Shown here one piece after another: positions 16,889-26,032 of a DNA stretch of 64,000 nt. Each line of letters starts with the position of its first letter. The stretch's first letter is position 1. The position numbers were made by a program, and so were the translations under genes. Source of the stretch: Clostridiales bacterium (lineage in GTDB: Bacteria; Bacillota; Clostridia; Saccharofermentanales; Saccharofermentanaceae); NCBI GenBank assembly GCA_017617525.1, contig JAFZWA010000006.1, positions 62,001 to 126,000 of the forward strand, in the 5' to 3' direction. Under the pieces are notes generated by a model. That model saw only the letters and a program-made list of their open reading frames with translations, had not been told where the DNA came from and made no database searches.

Positions 16889-17995
16889 TTACTCTTTTAC
16901 ACCACCAAGCTGGATACCTGTAACGAAGTATCTCTGCAGGAACGGATACAGGCAGATGATCGGAAGCATTGTCGCGATCGTTGCTGCGGAACGAACCTGA
17001 ATGGAAGTCGTCGGAGACTGAGTAGTTGTCTTACCGCCACTATCAGCAGAACCTGTCTTCTGAGTCAAACTTGCAAGAAGTTTCTGGAGCTCATACTGAA
17101 GTGTTGTGAGTTTGATATTGAACTTGTTATAGATCAAAGCATCAAACCAGGAGTTCCAGTGGCCTACGGCAACGAACAGGAAGATCGTCGCGTAAACCGG
17201 CTTACAAAGAGGTGAAATGATCTTAGCAAAGATCGTCATATAACCTGCACCATCAAGCTGTGCAGACTCTTCGTAAGACTCCGGGATACCATCCATGAAT
17301 GTACGAAGTACAAGGATGTTAAATGCACTAACCATACCAGGAATGACATATACCCAGAAAGTACCTACAAAATGCAGTTTTGTCATCAGGTAGATGGTCG
17401 GGATAAGACCACCGCTGGCGTACATTGTGATTACCCAGAACAGAGACAGACCGTTTCTGAAGAGGAACTTCTTTCTCGAGATGATGAATGCAAGAAGCGC
17501 ATTCGCTGCAAGAGAAAGAATGGAACCGATTGCCGTACGGCCAACCGTTGTAAGAAGACCCCAACGGATACCGGGCATTTCAAAAACCTGCTCATAAGCT
17601 GCAGTAGTAAATTTCTTCGGCAAAAGATGTACGTTCTTCAGGATAGCTTCACGACCGTCTGTAAACGAATAAGCTGCAGTATTCAATACAGGATACAGAG
17701 TTACGATACAGAAGCAGATCAGGAAGATGGTATTGCAGATTACAAATGCCCAATCCCAACCGTTCATCTTCGCGCGAGGCTTTTTGAACTTTATTTCATG
17801 AACAGCAGCTTCGCCATTAGAAACTACTACATCATCAGCACTTGCTTTTTCAGCTACTTCTTTAACGGCAGCGCTTCTGGCAGCCATAGCCTTTCTGGCT
17901 TCTCTGGCTTTTTCAAGCGCGTCATCTTTTGAAACGTTCTCTTTCACCTCGTTCTCGAGAACTTCATTTTCATTGATTTTTTCTTTATCACTCAT
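16889..17995 (-). CDS. sugar ABC transporter permease, LplC/MalG type
   Basis: The 368-residue inner-membrane subunit has six predicted helices and the EAA loop YEESAQLDGAGYMTIFAKI, which contacts the ATPase. It ends with FVTGIQLGGVKE, typical of LplC. With the LplB-type permease and LplA-type lipoprotein upstream it forms a CUT1 importer for oligosaccharides; the ATPase is not here and is probably a shared MsmX-type protein. Odd points: a hydrophilic, Ala/Lys/Glu-rich N-terminal extension of about 75 residues, and a Ser/Thr-rich insert near residues 310-330. The start has a GGAGGG site. Confidence 0.9.
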   Translation of the reverse strand: MSDKEKINENEVLENEVKENVSKDDALEKAREARKAMAARSAAVKEVAEKASADDVVVSNGEAAVHEIKFKKPRAKMNGWDWAFVICNTIFLICFCIVTLYPVLNTAAYSFTDGREAILKNVHLLPKKFTTAAYEQVFEMPGIRWGLLTTVGRTAIGSILSLAANALLAFIISRKKFLFRNGLSLFWVITMYASGGLIPTIYLMTKLHFVGTFWVYVIPGMVSAFNILVLRTFMDGIPESYEESAQLDGAGYMTIFAKIISPLCKPVYATIFLFVAVGHWNSWFDALIYNKFNIKLTTLQYELQKLLASLTQKTGSADSGGKTTTQSPTTSIQVRSAATIATMLPIICLYPFLQRYFVTGIQLGGVKE

Positions 17996-18010
17996 ATGAA
18001 ATTCCCTCCT

Positions 18011-18958
18011 TTAGAACAGGTGATCTTCGCCCGTCTTCCGGGCTATGAAGTTAAACGTGAATACGAATATCATCGACACGAAGGTCTTGAAGATACCAGC
18101 CGCAGTACCAAGTGAGAAGTTCTTCATACCATGATTGAGGACGTAGATATCAATGGTAGTAGAAACCGGTGAAAGAACACCTGTACCAAGCAGATACTGG
18201 ATCTCAAATCCTGCGTTGATTACGTTACCGATATTCATGATAAGAAGAATGATAATCGTAGAACGCAGACCCGGAAGTGTGATGTTCTTTATCTTCTGCC
18301 ATCTGCCGGCGCCATCAATAGCCGCTGCTTCATAAAGAGCCGGGTCGATAGCCGTGATGGTAGCGAGATAAATAATTGCATTCCAACCAGTTTCCTTCCA
18401 AACGTTTGAAATTGCAACGATCGGCCAGAAATACTGAGTATGCATGAAATAACTGATAGGTGTTTTCAAGATATGTAAATTAACAAGAAGTTCGTTTACC
18501 ATACCGTTTGTAGCGAATGCTTCACGAACGATACTTGTTACTACGATCCAAGACAAGAAATGAGGCAGATAAGAAATCGTCTGAACGAGCTTCTTACCAA
18601 AGGTATTTCTTACCTCATTGAGCAGAATAGCGAAACCAATAGCAGTAACAGTCTGCGATATGAGATTCAGAGAACCCATTGCGAGAGTATTTCTGATAAC
18701 TCGCGGGAAAGAAGAATTCTTTTTGAAAAGGTATTTGAACCAACGAAGCCCTGCTTTTTCAGATTTGAAGATACCTTTACCTATGCTGAAGTTCTCAAAA
18801 GCCATGACCCAGCCAGCAAGCGGCAGGTAATAGAAAACGATACCATAGATAACATACAGTGCAGCGATGATGAGCAATACTTTCTGACGCTTTAATTCGG
18901 TTTTGCTGATCTTGCTCTTAAGCTTGATCTCCGAAGCATCTTTTTCATTAGAGCTCAT
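18011..18958 (-). CDS. sugar ABC transporter permease, LplB/YteP type
   Basis: The 315-residue permease has six hydrophobic helices, the family opening FYYLPLAGWVMAFENFSIGKG, and the EAA loop LYEAAAIDGAGRWQKIKNI. It pairs with the LplC-type permease 15 nt downstream. It ends GEDHLF, close to the usual end of YteP-type permeases. A strong GGGAGG site precedes the start. A stable hairpin separates it from lplA and probably lets the binding protein be made in excess over the permeases. Confidence 0.92.
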   Translation of the reverse strand: MSSNEKDASEIKLKSKISKTELKRQKVLLIIAALYVIYGIVFYYLPLAGWVMAFENFSIGKGIFKSEKAGLRWFKYLFKKNSSFPRVIRNTLAMGSLNLISQTVTAIGFAILLNEVRNTFGKKLVQTISYLPHFLSWIVVTSIVREAFATNGMVNELLVNLHILKTPISYFMHTQYFWPIVAISNVWKETGWNAIIYLATITAIDPALYEAAAIDGAGRWQKIKNITLPGLRSTIIILLIMNIGNVINAGFEIQYLLGTGVLSPVSTTIDIYVLNHGMKNFSLGTAAGIFKTFVSMIFVFTFNFIARKTGEDHLF

Positions 18959-18985
18959 GTATAATTGCCTCCCCTAAATTCAGAA

Positions 18986-19019
18986 GTGGCGACCACAGTC
19001 ATACAACCGTGGTCGCCAC
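18986..19019 (-). other. intercistronic stem-loop between lplA and lplB
   Basis: Perfect 11-bp arms (18986-18996, 19009-19019) with a 12-nt loop and no U run afterwards. It fits an RNA-stabilising or attenuating hairpin rather than a terminator, as is common after binding-protein genes. Confidence 0.75.
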
Positions 19020-19051
19020 CACCGTCACTTAACTAAATTCGTCAGTTGAAA

Positions 19052-20803
19052 TTAGCTGTTAGCAAGTTCAACACGGCGATCAAGCTCTTCCTGCATTTCG
19101 TCGAGGAATGCCTGCGGGTTACAAGCTTCATAAGCCTTCATGTAGTCAGCCCATGCGGAATCGAAATCCTTAGCTGTGATAACCTTCGGGAGCCACTCGT
19201 GCTTGCACTCGCCCATTTCTGTCCAAGCAGCACCACCCTCAGTCATTGTGGACATCAGGTTGGAGTAGGAGTACATCGGATACCAGAAGCCCATCTCATC
19301 ATGCTCAGACTTGAGGAAGTCATCATAAGAGTCATAATCATAAGCTCTGAAGCAATCCTGCAGCGGCTTAGCGAGACCATCAAAGAACTCGCTCTCCTGA
19401 TCCTCAGGCTTCATAGCGTTAGCAGAAGTCTTGGAAGTACCGTTGTACTGCGGGAAGTAGGAATAAGAACAGATGTGGTTAGCCTGGTAGTTTTCGTCTG
19501 CCCACTTGTCTCTCATTTCCTGTGTTCTGTAATACATACCATTGTCGTCTACGAGGTAGTCAACATCCTTGATACCCCAGAAACGGAGGTCGAGGATTTC
19601 CTGATCAAGACATCTGGAGAGGAACTCGAAAGCCTTATCCGGATCGTCGCACTTTGTTGTAACGCAGATACCGGAAGCGGAGTTCAGAGTATCACCATAT
19701 GTATGCCAGTGATTCTTAATGCCTTTCTCAGCAACGAGACCGAGAGGTACATAGTTGTAACCGAGTTCGTCATAGCCGGAAGCCTTGAACTTATCGTTTA
19801 CTGTGTAAGCAAAATCCCACCACTGATCGCACATACCGAGTACAGCACCTGTAGCCAGCTTAGCGATATAGTCGTCATAGGACATTGTAGCGAATTCCTG
19901 ATCCATGAGACCAGCGTTGTAAACCTCATTCAGCTTCTTGAAGTACATCTTAGCTGTAGGTGTTGTGTTGTAGTCAACGATTGTCGGCTTCTCACCATCA
20001 AGATTTACGATAACGGAACCGTCGTTCGGATAACCATCGAGGAACTGCGGAGCGTTCTCAACGCAGAAGTATCTCCAACCTTCGCAAAGAGCTGTATAAG
20101 GAATTACGGAAACGCCGTCGGCGTTTGTCGGGTTAGCTTCAGCATATCTCTTCAGGAGATCGAAGTACTCATCAAGAGTCTCGATTACCGGATAGTTATC
20201 CCAAGCAAGTACACGGTTCTGAATCCAGAAAGCCTCGTCGTTGTGACCACGAGCCTGAGATTCGCCGTATGTGTTACCGAAAACGTTTGCCCAGTAGATG
20301 TGTCCATCGTCCTTACGGAAGAGTTCCCATTCCTTATCGGTGTACATTTCCTTAAGGTTCGGGTACTTCTCAATGTAATCATCCCACGGTACGAGTACGC
20401 CAGCTTCTACGAGTTGGTCGGAAGCGTCACCACCGTCGATGAAGTCCGGCAGATCGTTTGTAACGATCATAGCGCCGATAGCCTCAGCCGGCTCCTGACC
20501 AGCCATCCATGTTTCCTTAACACGAACGCCTGTCAGCTTAGCGATTTCTTCCTGGATCTCGTTGCCGTCATTGATCTCCTTACCGGACATACAAGCATAG
20601 AATGTCCAATCCTTGATCTCAGAAGCGTCAACACTTGTTGTGTCTACGGCCTCAGTGCTGCCGTCAACAACTTCAGAGCCGCCATCTGTAGCAGCTTCTG
20701 TTGCTTTGGACTCACCGTTATCGTCCTTCTTGGAGCAACCAGCGAATGCGCTTACACCAAGAACACATGCCATAACGAGAGCAAAAATCTTCTTTGATTT
20801 CAT
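19052..20803 (-). CDS. extracellular oligosaccharide-binding lipoprotein, LplA/YtcQ type
   Basis: The 583-residue protein has a lipoprotein signal peptide: a KSKK N-terminus, hydrophobic core and lipobox AFAGC with acylated Cys23. A Ser/Thr/Glu-rich linker follows. The large size (over 500 residues) is typical of binding proteins for the MsmX-dependent Lpl/Yte importers for rhamnogalacturonan, arabinan or xylan oligomers. The mature part is rich in Trp and Tyr, consistent with sugar stacking. Its promoter has a pair of 11-bp direct repeats, so it is likely under YesN control. The long antisense frame here is a shadow. Confidence 0.92.
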   Translation of the reverse strand: MKSKKIFALVMACVLGVSAFAGCSKKDDNGESKATEAATDGGSEVVDGSTEAVDTTSVDASEIKDWTFYACMSGKEINDGNEIQEEIAKLTGVRVKETWMAGQEPAEAIGAMIVTNDLPDFIDGGDASDQLVEAGVLVPWDDYIEKYPNLKEMYTDKEWELFRKDDGHIYWANVFGNTYGESQARGHNDEAFWIQNRVLAWDNYPVIETLDEYFDLLKRYAEANPTNADGVSVIPYTALCEGWRYFCVENAPQFLDGYPNDGSVIVNLDGEKPTIVDYNTTPTAKMYFKKLNEVYNAGLMDQEFATMSYDDYIAKLATGAVLGMCDQWWDFAYTVNDKFKASGYDELGYNYVPLGLVAEKGIKNHWHTYGDTLNSASGICVTTKCDDPDKAFEFLSRCLDQEILDLRFWGIKDVDYLVDDNGMYYRTQEMRDKWADENYQANHICSYSYFPQYNGTSKTSANAMKPEDQESEFFDGLAKPLQDCFRAYDYDSYDDFLKSEHDEMGFWYPMYSYSNLMSTMTEGGAAWTEMGECKHEWLPKVITAKDFDSAWADYMKAYEACNPQAFLDEMQEELDRRVELANS

Positions 20804-20852
20804 TACATAACCTCCTCAAAATTTGTTGCTTGTTGCAACTTACTTCGTATTA

Positions 20853-20881
20853 ATTTTAGATTTCCGTATTGTTTCATACAA
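20853..20881 (-). promoter_or_regulatory. sigma-A promoter of lplA
   Basis: TTGTAT (20876-20881), exactly 17 bp, TAAAAT (20853-20858). It gives a leader of about 45 nt. The near copy of the direct repeats lies 3 bp upstream of the -35 box. Confidence 0.65.
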
Positions 20882-20884
20882 CAT

Positions 20885-20917
20885 GAAAAACTCTACCTCA
20901 TTACCCGAAAAACTCTA
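20885..20917 (-). promoter_or_regulatory. paired direct repeats, probable YesN operator at lplA
   Basis: Two identical 11-mers TAGAGTTTTTC (minus strand: 20917-20907 and 20895-20885) start 22 bp apart, two helical turns. The near copy ends 3 bp before the -35 box. Two tandem half-sites next to the -35 are the expected layout for an AraC-family activator dimer. The divergent promoter at 30283 has the same layout with related sequences. Confidence 0.62.
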
Positions 20918-20935
20918 GGTAAGAATCACAACAAA

Positions 20936-20959
20936 AAAGAGCGAAACGCTTCGCTCTTT
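20936..20959 (-). terminator. intrinsic terminator of the yesM-yesN unit
   Basis: Arms AAAGAGCG and CGCTCTTT (20936-20943, 20952-20959) with an 8-nt loop. On the minus strand a U run follows. Confidence 0.8.
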
Positions 20960-20988
20960 ATGCGTATTTACATAATGTAAAATTGTCT

Positions 20989-22578
20989 TTACACAGAGTG
21001 ATTTTTTCGATACTTCGAAGGCGTACAACCCTGAGTTTCAATGAATTTGCGGATAAAGTAATCACAGTCCCTGTACCCTACGTCAGCAGCGATCTGATTG
21101 ATCTTTTTATCGGTACTGATAAGTTGTCTGGCCGCTTCATTGATTCTATAGTTTGTCAGGTAATCTTTGAAAGACTGGTTATACTTTTTCCGGAAGATCT
21201 GACCCAAGTAAGAACTGTTGATGTAGTACTTTTCACCCAGATTCCTTAAACTGATGTTTTCGGCATAGTGATCGCGGATCTCTGCTTCGATATCTGACAG
21301 TATACCTCTGGAAACATTCTTTCTAAGGCCATTCAAATAATCGGCGTATTCGATCGCGAATCTTTCGATATGCTGTCTGGAACCACGATTGATCGAATTT
21401 TCGAAAGATTTCTCGGAAATATACTGGATGACTTCTTCCTGATTAACATTATCATCCTGTTCGGATGCCAGGTGGATCAACTGGAACAGAAGGTAATTGA
21501 TGTTGAGGTCAACAATATTGTTGTTTTCCCCGGAAACATTCATTTCTTCATAAAGATCAGATACCGCTTTTCGGATCATCTCTTCATTATTCGTCTGGAT
21601 CGCCGAAATTACTTCATCAAGCCCGTTCTTACAAAGGACCATGCCGCTCAGGACGACCTGAATATCATCTTCATAGTAATAGATGCTCTTCTGGCTGTGG
21701 AATCCTTTAATACTACTTATTCTTATACAAGAGCTATATGACTTCGAAAGAGCAGAAACGTCATTGACCATCTTTCCGCACATGATACGGACAGGCTTAA
21801 TGAAAAGCACTTCCAGTTTCTTAAGGAACATCTCGAAGAAAGCCTTTTCATCCAGATCACGTCTCGTTGCCATATTTTCACAATAAATGAAGCCGACATC
21901 ATAATTGTCTTTTTCGTAAGAAACGTCAAAGATAAAGTGATTCGCGCTGTCTTTTAAGATATCCTTGCAGGCAATGAATAACTGTTTCTGAGACAGACGA
22001 AGATCAGAGTCATCCTCATCATCAACGATCACGTCGGTGACCATTTCAATATCGACAAAGCGGATACCGCCGGTAAGTTGAAGGTGCTTATTTACATATT
22101 CAACATTCTGATCGTCATACTTCCCTTTAATGATCGACATGAGATTCGAAGCAAGATAAGCATCTTCCATGTTCTTCTGAGTTTCTCTGACACTCTCCTT
22201 CTCACTCGAAAGATTCGAAACCTTATGGAGAATAGCGATAAGATCTTCTTTGCTGACAGGCTTAAGGATATAGTCCATGCAGTTGTTTCTGATCGCGCGC
22301 TGCATGTAGGAAAAATCGTCATAACCGGTAAGCAGGACGAACTTTGCTTCGGAAAGATGCTGCTTCTCTATCTCCTCCAAAAGCTCCAGACCGTTCATGA
22401 CCGGCATCTTGATATCGGAAATGATCAGATCGACTGTATGATCCTTAAGATAGTCGAGCGCCTCTTTACCGTTGGACATCAGCGCATCGATCTCAAAACC
22501 TTCACTGTTCCAGTCCACAAGGACCTGAAGACCCTGAAGGATATAAGGCTCGTCATCAACAACCATAACTTTTAACAT
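20989..22578 (-). CDS. yesN: response regulator with AraC-type DNA-binding domain (YesN-like)
   Basis: The 529-residue regulator has a receiver domain (1-120) with acidic pocket VVDDE and phospho-acceptor Asp55 (LIISDIKMP), and a long linker of unknown fold (about 125-420). The C-terminal AraC/XylS double helix-turn-helix (about 430-529) has LGEKYYINSSYLGQIFRKKYNQSF and IAADVGYRDCDYFIRKF, quoted to place the two HTH units. It is paired with the YesM-type kinase 12 nt upstream and lies directly beside the lpl operon it probably activates. The ATG at 22578 has AGGAGT upstream; the frame extends 3 codons with no proper start. Confidence 0.92.
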   Translation of the reverse strand: MLKVMVVDDEPYILQGLQVLVDWNSEGFEIDALMSNGKEALDYLKDHTVDLIISDIKMPVMNGLELLEEIEKQHLSEAKFVLLTGYDDFSYMQRAIRNNCMDYILKPVSKEDLIAILHKVSNLSSEKESVRETQKNMEDAYLASNLMSIIKGKYDDQNVEYVNKHLQLTGGIRFVDIEMVTDVIVDDEDDSDLRLSQKQLFIACKDILKDSANHFIFDVSYEKDNYDVGFIYCENMATRRDLDEKAFFEMFLKKLEVLFIKPVRIMCGKMVNDVSALSKSYSSCIRISSIKGFHSQKSIYYYEDDIQVVLSGMVLCKNGLDEVISAIQTNNEEMIRKAVSDLYEEMNVSGENNNIVDLNINYLLFQLIHLASEQDDNVNQEEVIQYISEKSFENSINRGSRQHIERFAIEYADYLNGLRKNVSRGILSDIEAEIRDHYAENISLRNLGEKYYINSSYLGQIFRKKYNQSFKDYLTNYRINEAARQLISTDKKINQIAADVGYRDCDYFIRKFIETQGCTPSKYRKNHSV

Positions 22579-22590
22579 AGCAATCACTCC

Positions 22591-24357
22591 TTAAGACTGT
22601 CTTTTCAGCTTGTTCGCAGGTACACGGATCGTAACACTCATTCCGACTCCGACCTCACTCTCGATGGAGAATTTGACCTGATTATCCGAATGCATCTTGA
22701 TACGCAGGCAGGCATTCAAAATACCTACATGCTTTCTTCCCTTGATCATATCGATGCTTACATTATTAATATTATTGGAAAGCTCGGCAACTTCCTCGTC
22801 GGACATACCGCCGCCTGTATCCTCGATCTCCATATAGATATCATTATCCTTTTTATATACACGAACGAAGATCCATCCGGCGGAAGATTTTGACTCGATG
22901 CCGTGAACACAAGCGTTCTCAACGAATGTAACCAGTGTGAGTTTCGGGATCAGATACTGTTCACACTCGGGTTCGACGTCTATATCAAAAGAAAGACGGT
23001 CGCCGAAACGATAACTCTGAAGATAGAGATAAGCCTCGATCGATTCTGCCTCTTTTTTGATCGTAACAAGATCATTTCCCCATTCAACGTTCTGTCGGGT
23101 CATGACAGCCAGTTTCTCAACCATGTCCGCAGTCTGCTCTTCGCCTTTCAGGATACTGTGCATGCGGATGCTTTCCAGAGAGTTAAACAGGAAGTGCGGA
23201 TTGATCTGGCTCTGAAGTGCGAGAAGCTCAGCATTCTTACGGGAAAGCGCGTTCGCTTGTTCTTTCAGTTTGTCTTTGTAAAGCGTATTGATAAGGTCAT
23301 TGTTGATCGAAACGATATTATTGTAATTGAGCATGAGCTGCGAGATCTCGTCATCACCGTCAATGCCCTCGATCGGAAGGAACTTGTTATCCTGCTTACC
23401 ACTGAAGGCTTTCTCGAGTTTCTTGATTCGTGAAGCCAATGACTGCTCGATCAAGTTCATGATGATAACCGGAAGCATAAGGGTTATGATGATCATAATG
23501 ACGATGATCCAGTAGTTTTCAAGGAAAATCGAATAAACACTCAGATTGTCGCTGAAAAGATAAACATCAAGTGTCGTTCCGAGATATGAGAATTCCTGGT
23601 GAACACCGATCTTATAATCCTTCTGAAGTTTTTCGGTATTGATCGTCTTCACACCTTCACCGTAACGGGCAAAAACAACGTAGTCTCCATTACAAACAAA
23701 CATAGGATATTCATCCGATATGTCGATCAACTGATTTCGAAGGATCGAGTTATCGATCTCGATCTTAATCAGCTTCTCATGGCTGGAGGTATACTTGGTC
23801 ATCTTCTGTATATAGATGATCTTCTGCTGCTTTTCGAGACGAGGATCGACCGTATCATCATAATAGACTAGAAGACAGTCATTCAATCCCATCTCCTGAT
23901 AACGACGGTACCATTCGGTATTTTGCGCTTCAGTCATGGATTTGAAGTAACTGCCGTAAGACATTGTCGGGTTGTCGACATAGATCGTGATCTTATCGGT
24001 TCTCGTCTGCATGAGAGATTTGAAGAATGATTTGTTGATAAACTGATAGTATTCTTCGAAATACGCATATGGCGTCTCATACTCAGCATCCAGAAAACGG
24101 TATAGTTCATGGTTTCCGGAAAAGGCTCTGGCGACTCTGGCGCTATATTCAAAGGTGCTTTTCATGCTGGAAATGTACTGGTTGGCGATATTTTCGAGCT
24201 GAAACTCTTTTGAGTTATATTCTCGGTCATAGATCGCTCGGACGATAACTGCGTCTGTGATAAACAAAGGAATGATAACGCAGAACACATACATAATAAG
24301 AAACTTATTATGCAGTTTCAGTTTGTTAAACAGTTTTATCAGCAGTTTCTTGATCAA
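22591..24357 (-). CDS. yesM: sensor histidine kinase, YesM type
   Basis: The 588-residue membrane kinase has transmembrane helices at about 18-40 and 282-305 around an outer Cache-like sensing domain of about 240 residues. A HAMP-like segment follows, then the LytS/YesM His_kinase domain with phospho-acceptor His388 (SQINPHFLFNSLESIR) and ATPase motifs FVENACVHGI and DTGGGM. It should sense an extracellular oligosaccharide and phosphorylate YesN. The reading frame opens with TTG at 24357, with no clean ribosome site. The next in-frame Met would remove half of the first helix, so TTG or another non-ATG start is likely. Confidence 0.9.
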   Translation of the reverse strand: MIKKLLIKLFNKLKLHNKFLIMYVFCVIIPLFITDAVIVRAIYDREYNSKEFQLENIANQYISSMKSTFEYSARVARAFSGNHELYRFLDAEYETPYAYFEEYYQFINKSFFKSLMQTRTDKITIYVDNPTMSYGSYFKSMTEAQNTEWYRRYQEMGLNDCLLVYYDDTVDPRLEKQQKIIYIQKMTKYTSSHEKLIKIEIDNSILRNQLIDISDEYPMFVCNGDYVVFARYGEGVKTINTEKLQKDYKIGVHQEFSYLGTTLDVYLFSDNLSVYSIFLENYWIIVIMIIITLMLPVIIMNLIEQSLASRIKKLEKAFSGKQDNKFLPIEGIDGDDEISQLMLNYNNIVSINNDLINTLYKDKLKEQANALSRKNAELLALQSQINPHFLFNSLESIRMHSILKGEEQTADMVEKLAVMTRQNVEWGNDLVTIKKEAESIEAYLYLQSYRFGDRLSFDIDVEPECEQYLIPKLTLVTFVENACVHGIESKSSAGWIFVRVYKKDNDIYMEIEDTGGGMSDEEVAELSNNINNVSIDMIKGRKHVGILNACLRIKMHSDNQVKFSIESEVGVGMSVTIRVPANKLKRQS

Positions 24358-24402
24358 GGCCCCGTAACATCCTCTTATAATTCATTATATTATAACAGAA
24401 AA

Positions 24403-24437
24403 GCACTGCCCCCGCACATGATATGCGGAAGCAGTGC
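24403..24437 (-). terminator. intrinsic terminator after the arabinose isomerase-like gene
   Basis: Imperfect 14-base arms (24403-24416, 24424-24437), GC-rich in the middle, followed on the minus strand by TTTTCTG and an AT-rich stretch. That stretch contains TATAAT sequences and may be the yesM promoter. Confidence 0.75.
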
Positions 24438-24510
24438 CTCTTAACTTCTATCTTTCCGGAACCCCGGAACAACATTTCAGAATATCAATTATCTGAATAA
24501 GAAGTGTTCA

Positions 24511-25992
24511 TTAGTTGAACGGATTCTCTGTCTTGTAGAGATCTCCTGCCGGCTTGTTGTAGCCGATCTTGCACGGGCAGATGCCGAGGAGCTTAAATGT
24601 CTCGAACATCAGCTTGCCGTAGTGACCGAATGCAACTGCGCCGTGGTGCGGGAATCTGCCCTGGATGAGAACGTGACGATAGAATCTAGCCATCTCATTA
24701 ATTGCGAAGATAGCGATACCACCGAAGGAACGTGTCTTAACCGGGAGGATCTCACCTTCAGCGATGTAAGAAACGAGTTCTCCGCCGCTGTTGCACTGCA
24801 GACGATAGAATGTGATCGGAGATGCAGCGATATCGCCCTCGAGAGTACCACGTGTGAAATCCGGATCAGAACCAGCCGGCTCAAGGAGTCTGTGCTGGAT
24901 GAGCTGATACTTGATCGCACGGTCGGAGCACATCTTGCAGGACGGTGTGTTACCGCAGTGGAAGCCCATAAATGTATCTGTGAGCTTGTAATCGAACTTG
25001 CCCTTGATATCTTCATCGTAGATGTACTGCGGTACAGAGTTGTTGATGTCGAGAAGTGTAACAGCATCGTTAGAGAGGCAGATACCGATGTACTCGGAAA
25101 GTGCGCCGTAGATATCTACTTCGCAGGAAACCGGGATACCACGGGATGCCAGACGGCTGTTAACGTAGCAAGGCTCGAAACCGAACTGGGACGGGAATGC
25201 CGGCCAGCACTTATCAGCAAATGCTACATACTTTCTTGCACCCTTGTGCTTCTCAGCCCAGTCGAGAAGTGTGAGTTCGAACTGTGCCATACGAGCGCTC
25301 ATCTCAGGATAGTACTTGCCTTCGCCCATTTCCTTAGCCATATCTTCGCATACAGCCGGGATACGCGGGTCATTCTCGTGCTCCTTGTAGGAAACGAGAA
25401 GGTCGAGCTCAGAGTTCTCTTCGATCTCAACGCCGAGTTCGTAGAGGCCCTTGATCGGAGCGTTACAAGCGAAGAAGTCCTGCGGACGTGGACCAAATGT
25501 GATGATCTTGAGGTTCTTAACACCGATAACCGCACGTGCGATCGGTACGAAATCAGCGATCATAGCAGCGATATCTTCAGCTGTTCCGACAGGATATTCT
25601 GGAATATATCCGTCAAGATGTCTCATACCGAGGTTGTATGAGCAGTTGAGCATACCACAGTAAGCATCGCCACGGCCGTTGACCATGTCTCCGTCACCCT
25701 CTGCTGCAGCCACGAACATGCAAGGACCATCAAAATTCTTCGCGATCAGTGTCTCAGGTGTTTCAGGACCGAAGTTACCGAGGAAAACAACGAGTGCGTT
25801 GCATTCAGCCTTCTTTACATCTTCCACTGCCTTGAGCATATCGAGCTCATTCTCAACAGTGACCGGGCACTCATAAAGATCGCCCTTATAAGCAGCCTTA
25901 ATCGCAGCTCTTCTCTTCTCGGAAAGCGCGATCGGGAAACAGTCACGGGAAACAGCAACGATACCTAATTTGATTTCTGGAATGTTGTTCAT
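24511..25992 (-). CDS. L-fucose/L-arabinose isomerase family protein, probable arabinose isomerase
   Basis: The 493-residue protein lacks the classical AraA N-terminus and instead resembles the fucose-isomerase-related family (COG2407 type). Visible are VVFLGNFGPETPE, AAAEGDGDMVNGRGDAYCG, CWPAFPSQFGFEPCYVNSRL, CEVDIYGALSEYIG and HHGAVAFGHYGKLMFETFKLLG near the C-terminus. The Glu/Asp/His residues in the last three blocks are the likely metal ligands. Being the last gene after an AraB-like kinase and AraD, with no other isomerase in the locus, it most likely converts L-arabinose to L-ribulose. A perfect AGGAGG site supports the start. Confidence 0.8.
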   Translation of the reverse strand: MNNIPEIKLGIVAVSRDCFPIALSEKRRAAIKAAYKGDLYECPVTVENELDMLKAVEDVKKAECNALVVFLGNFGPETPETLIAKNFDGPCMFVAAAEGDGDMVNGRGDAYCGMLNCSYNLGMRHLDGYIPEYPVGTAEDIAAMIADFVPIARAVIGVKNLKIITFGPRPQDFFACNAPIKGLYELGVEIEENSELDLLVSYKEHENDPRIPAVCEDMAKEMGEGKYYPEMSARMAQFELTLLDWAEKHKGARKYVAFADKCWPAFPSQFGFEPCYVNSRLASRGIPVSCEVDIYGALSEYIGICLSNDAVTLLDINNSVPQYIYDEDIKGKFDYKLTDTFMGFHCGNTPSCKMCSDRAIKYQLIQHRLLEPAGSDPDFTRGTLEGDIAASPITFYRLQCNSGGELVSYIAEGEILPVKTRSFGGIAIFAINEMARFYRHVLIQGRFPHHGAVAFGHYGKLMFETFKLLGICPCKIGYNKPAGDLYKTENPFN

Positions 25993-26032
25993 GTCTAAAT
26001 CCTCCTTAATTGGTTATTCCATTATAGCATTA

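Noticed and set aside
18986-19019. Hairpin after lplA as a full terminator
   Set aside because: No U run follows on the minus strand and the permease genes downstream belong with lplA.
19046-20797. 583-codon open frame on the plus strand across lplA
   Set aside because: It mirrors the lplA codons on the opposite strand, lacks a ribosome site and gives a low-complexity Val/Cys/Ser-rich product; lplA has a signal peptide and family motifs.
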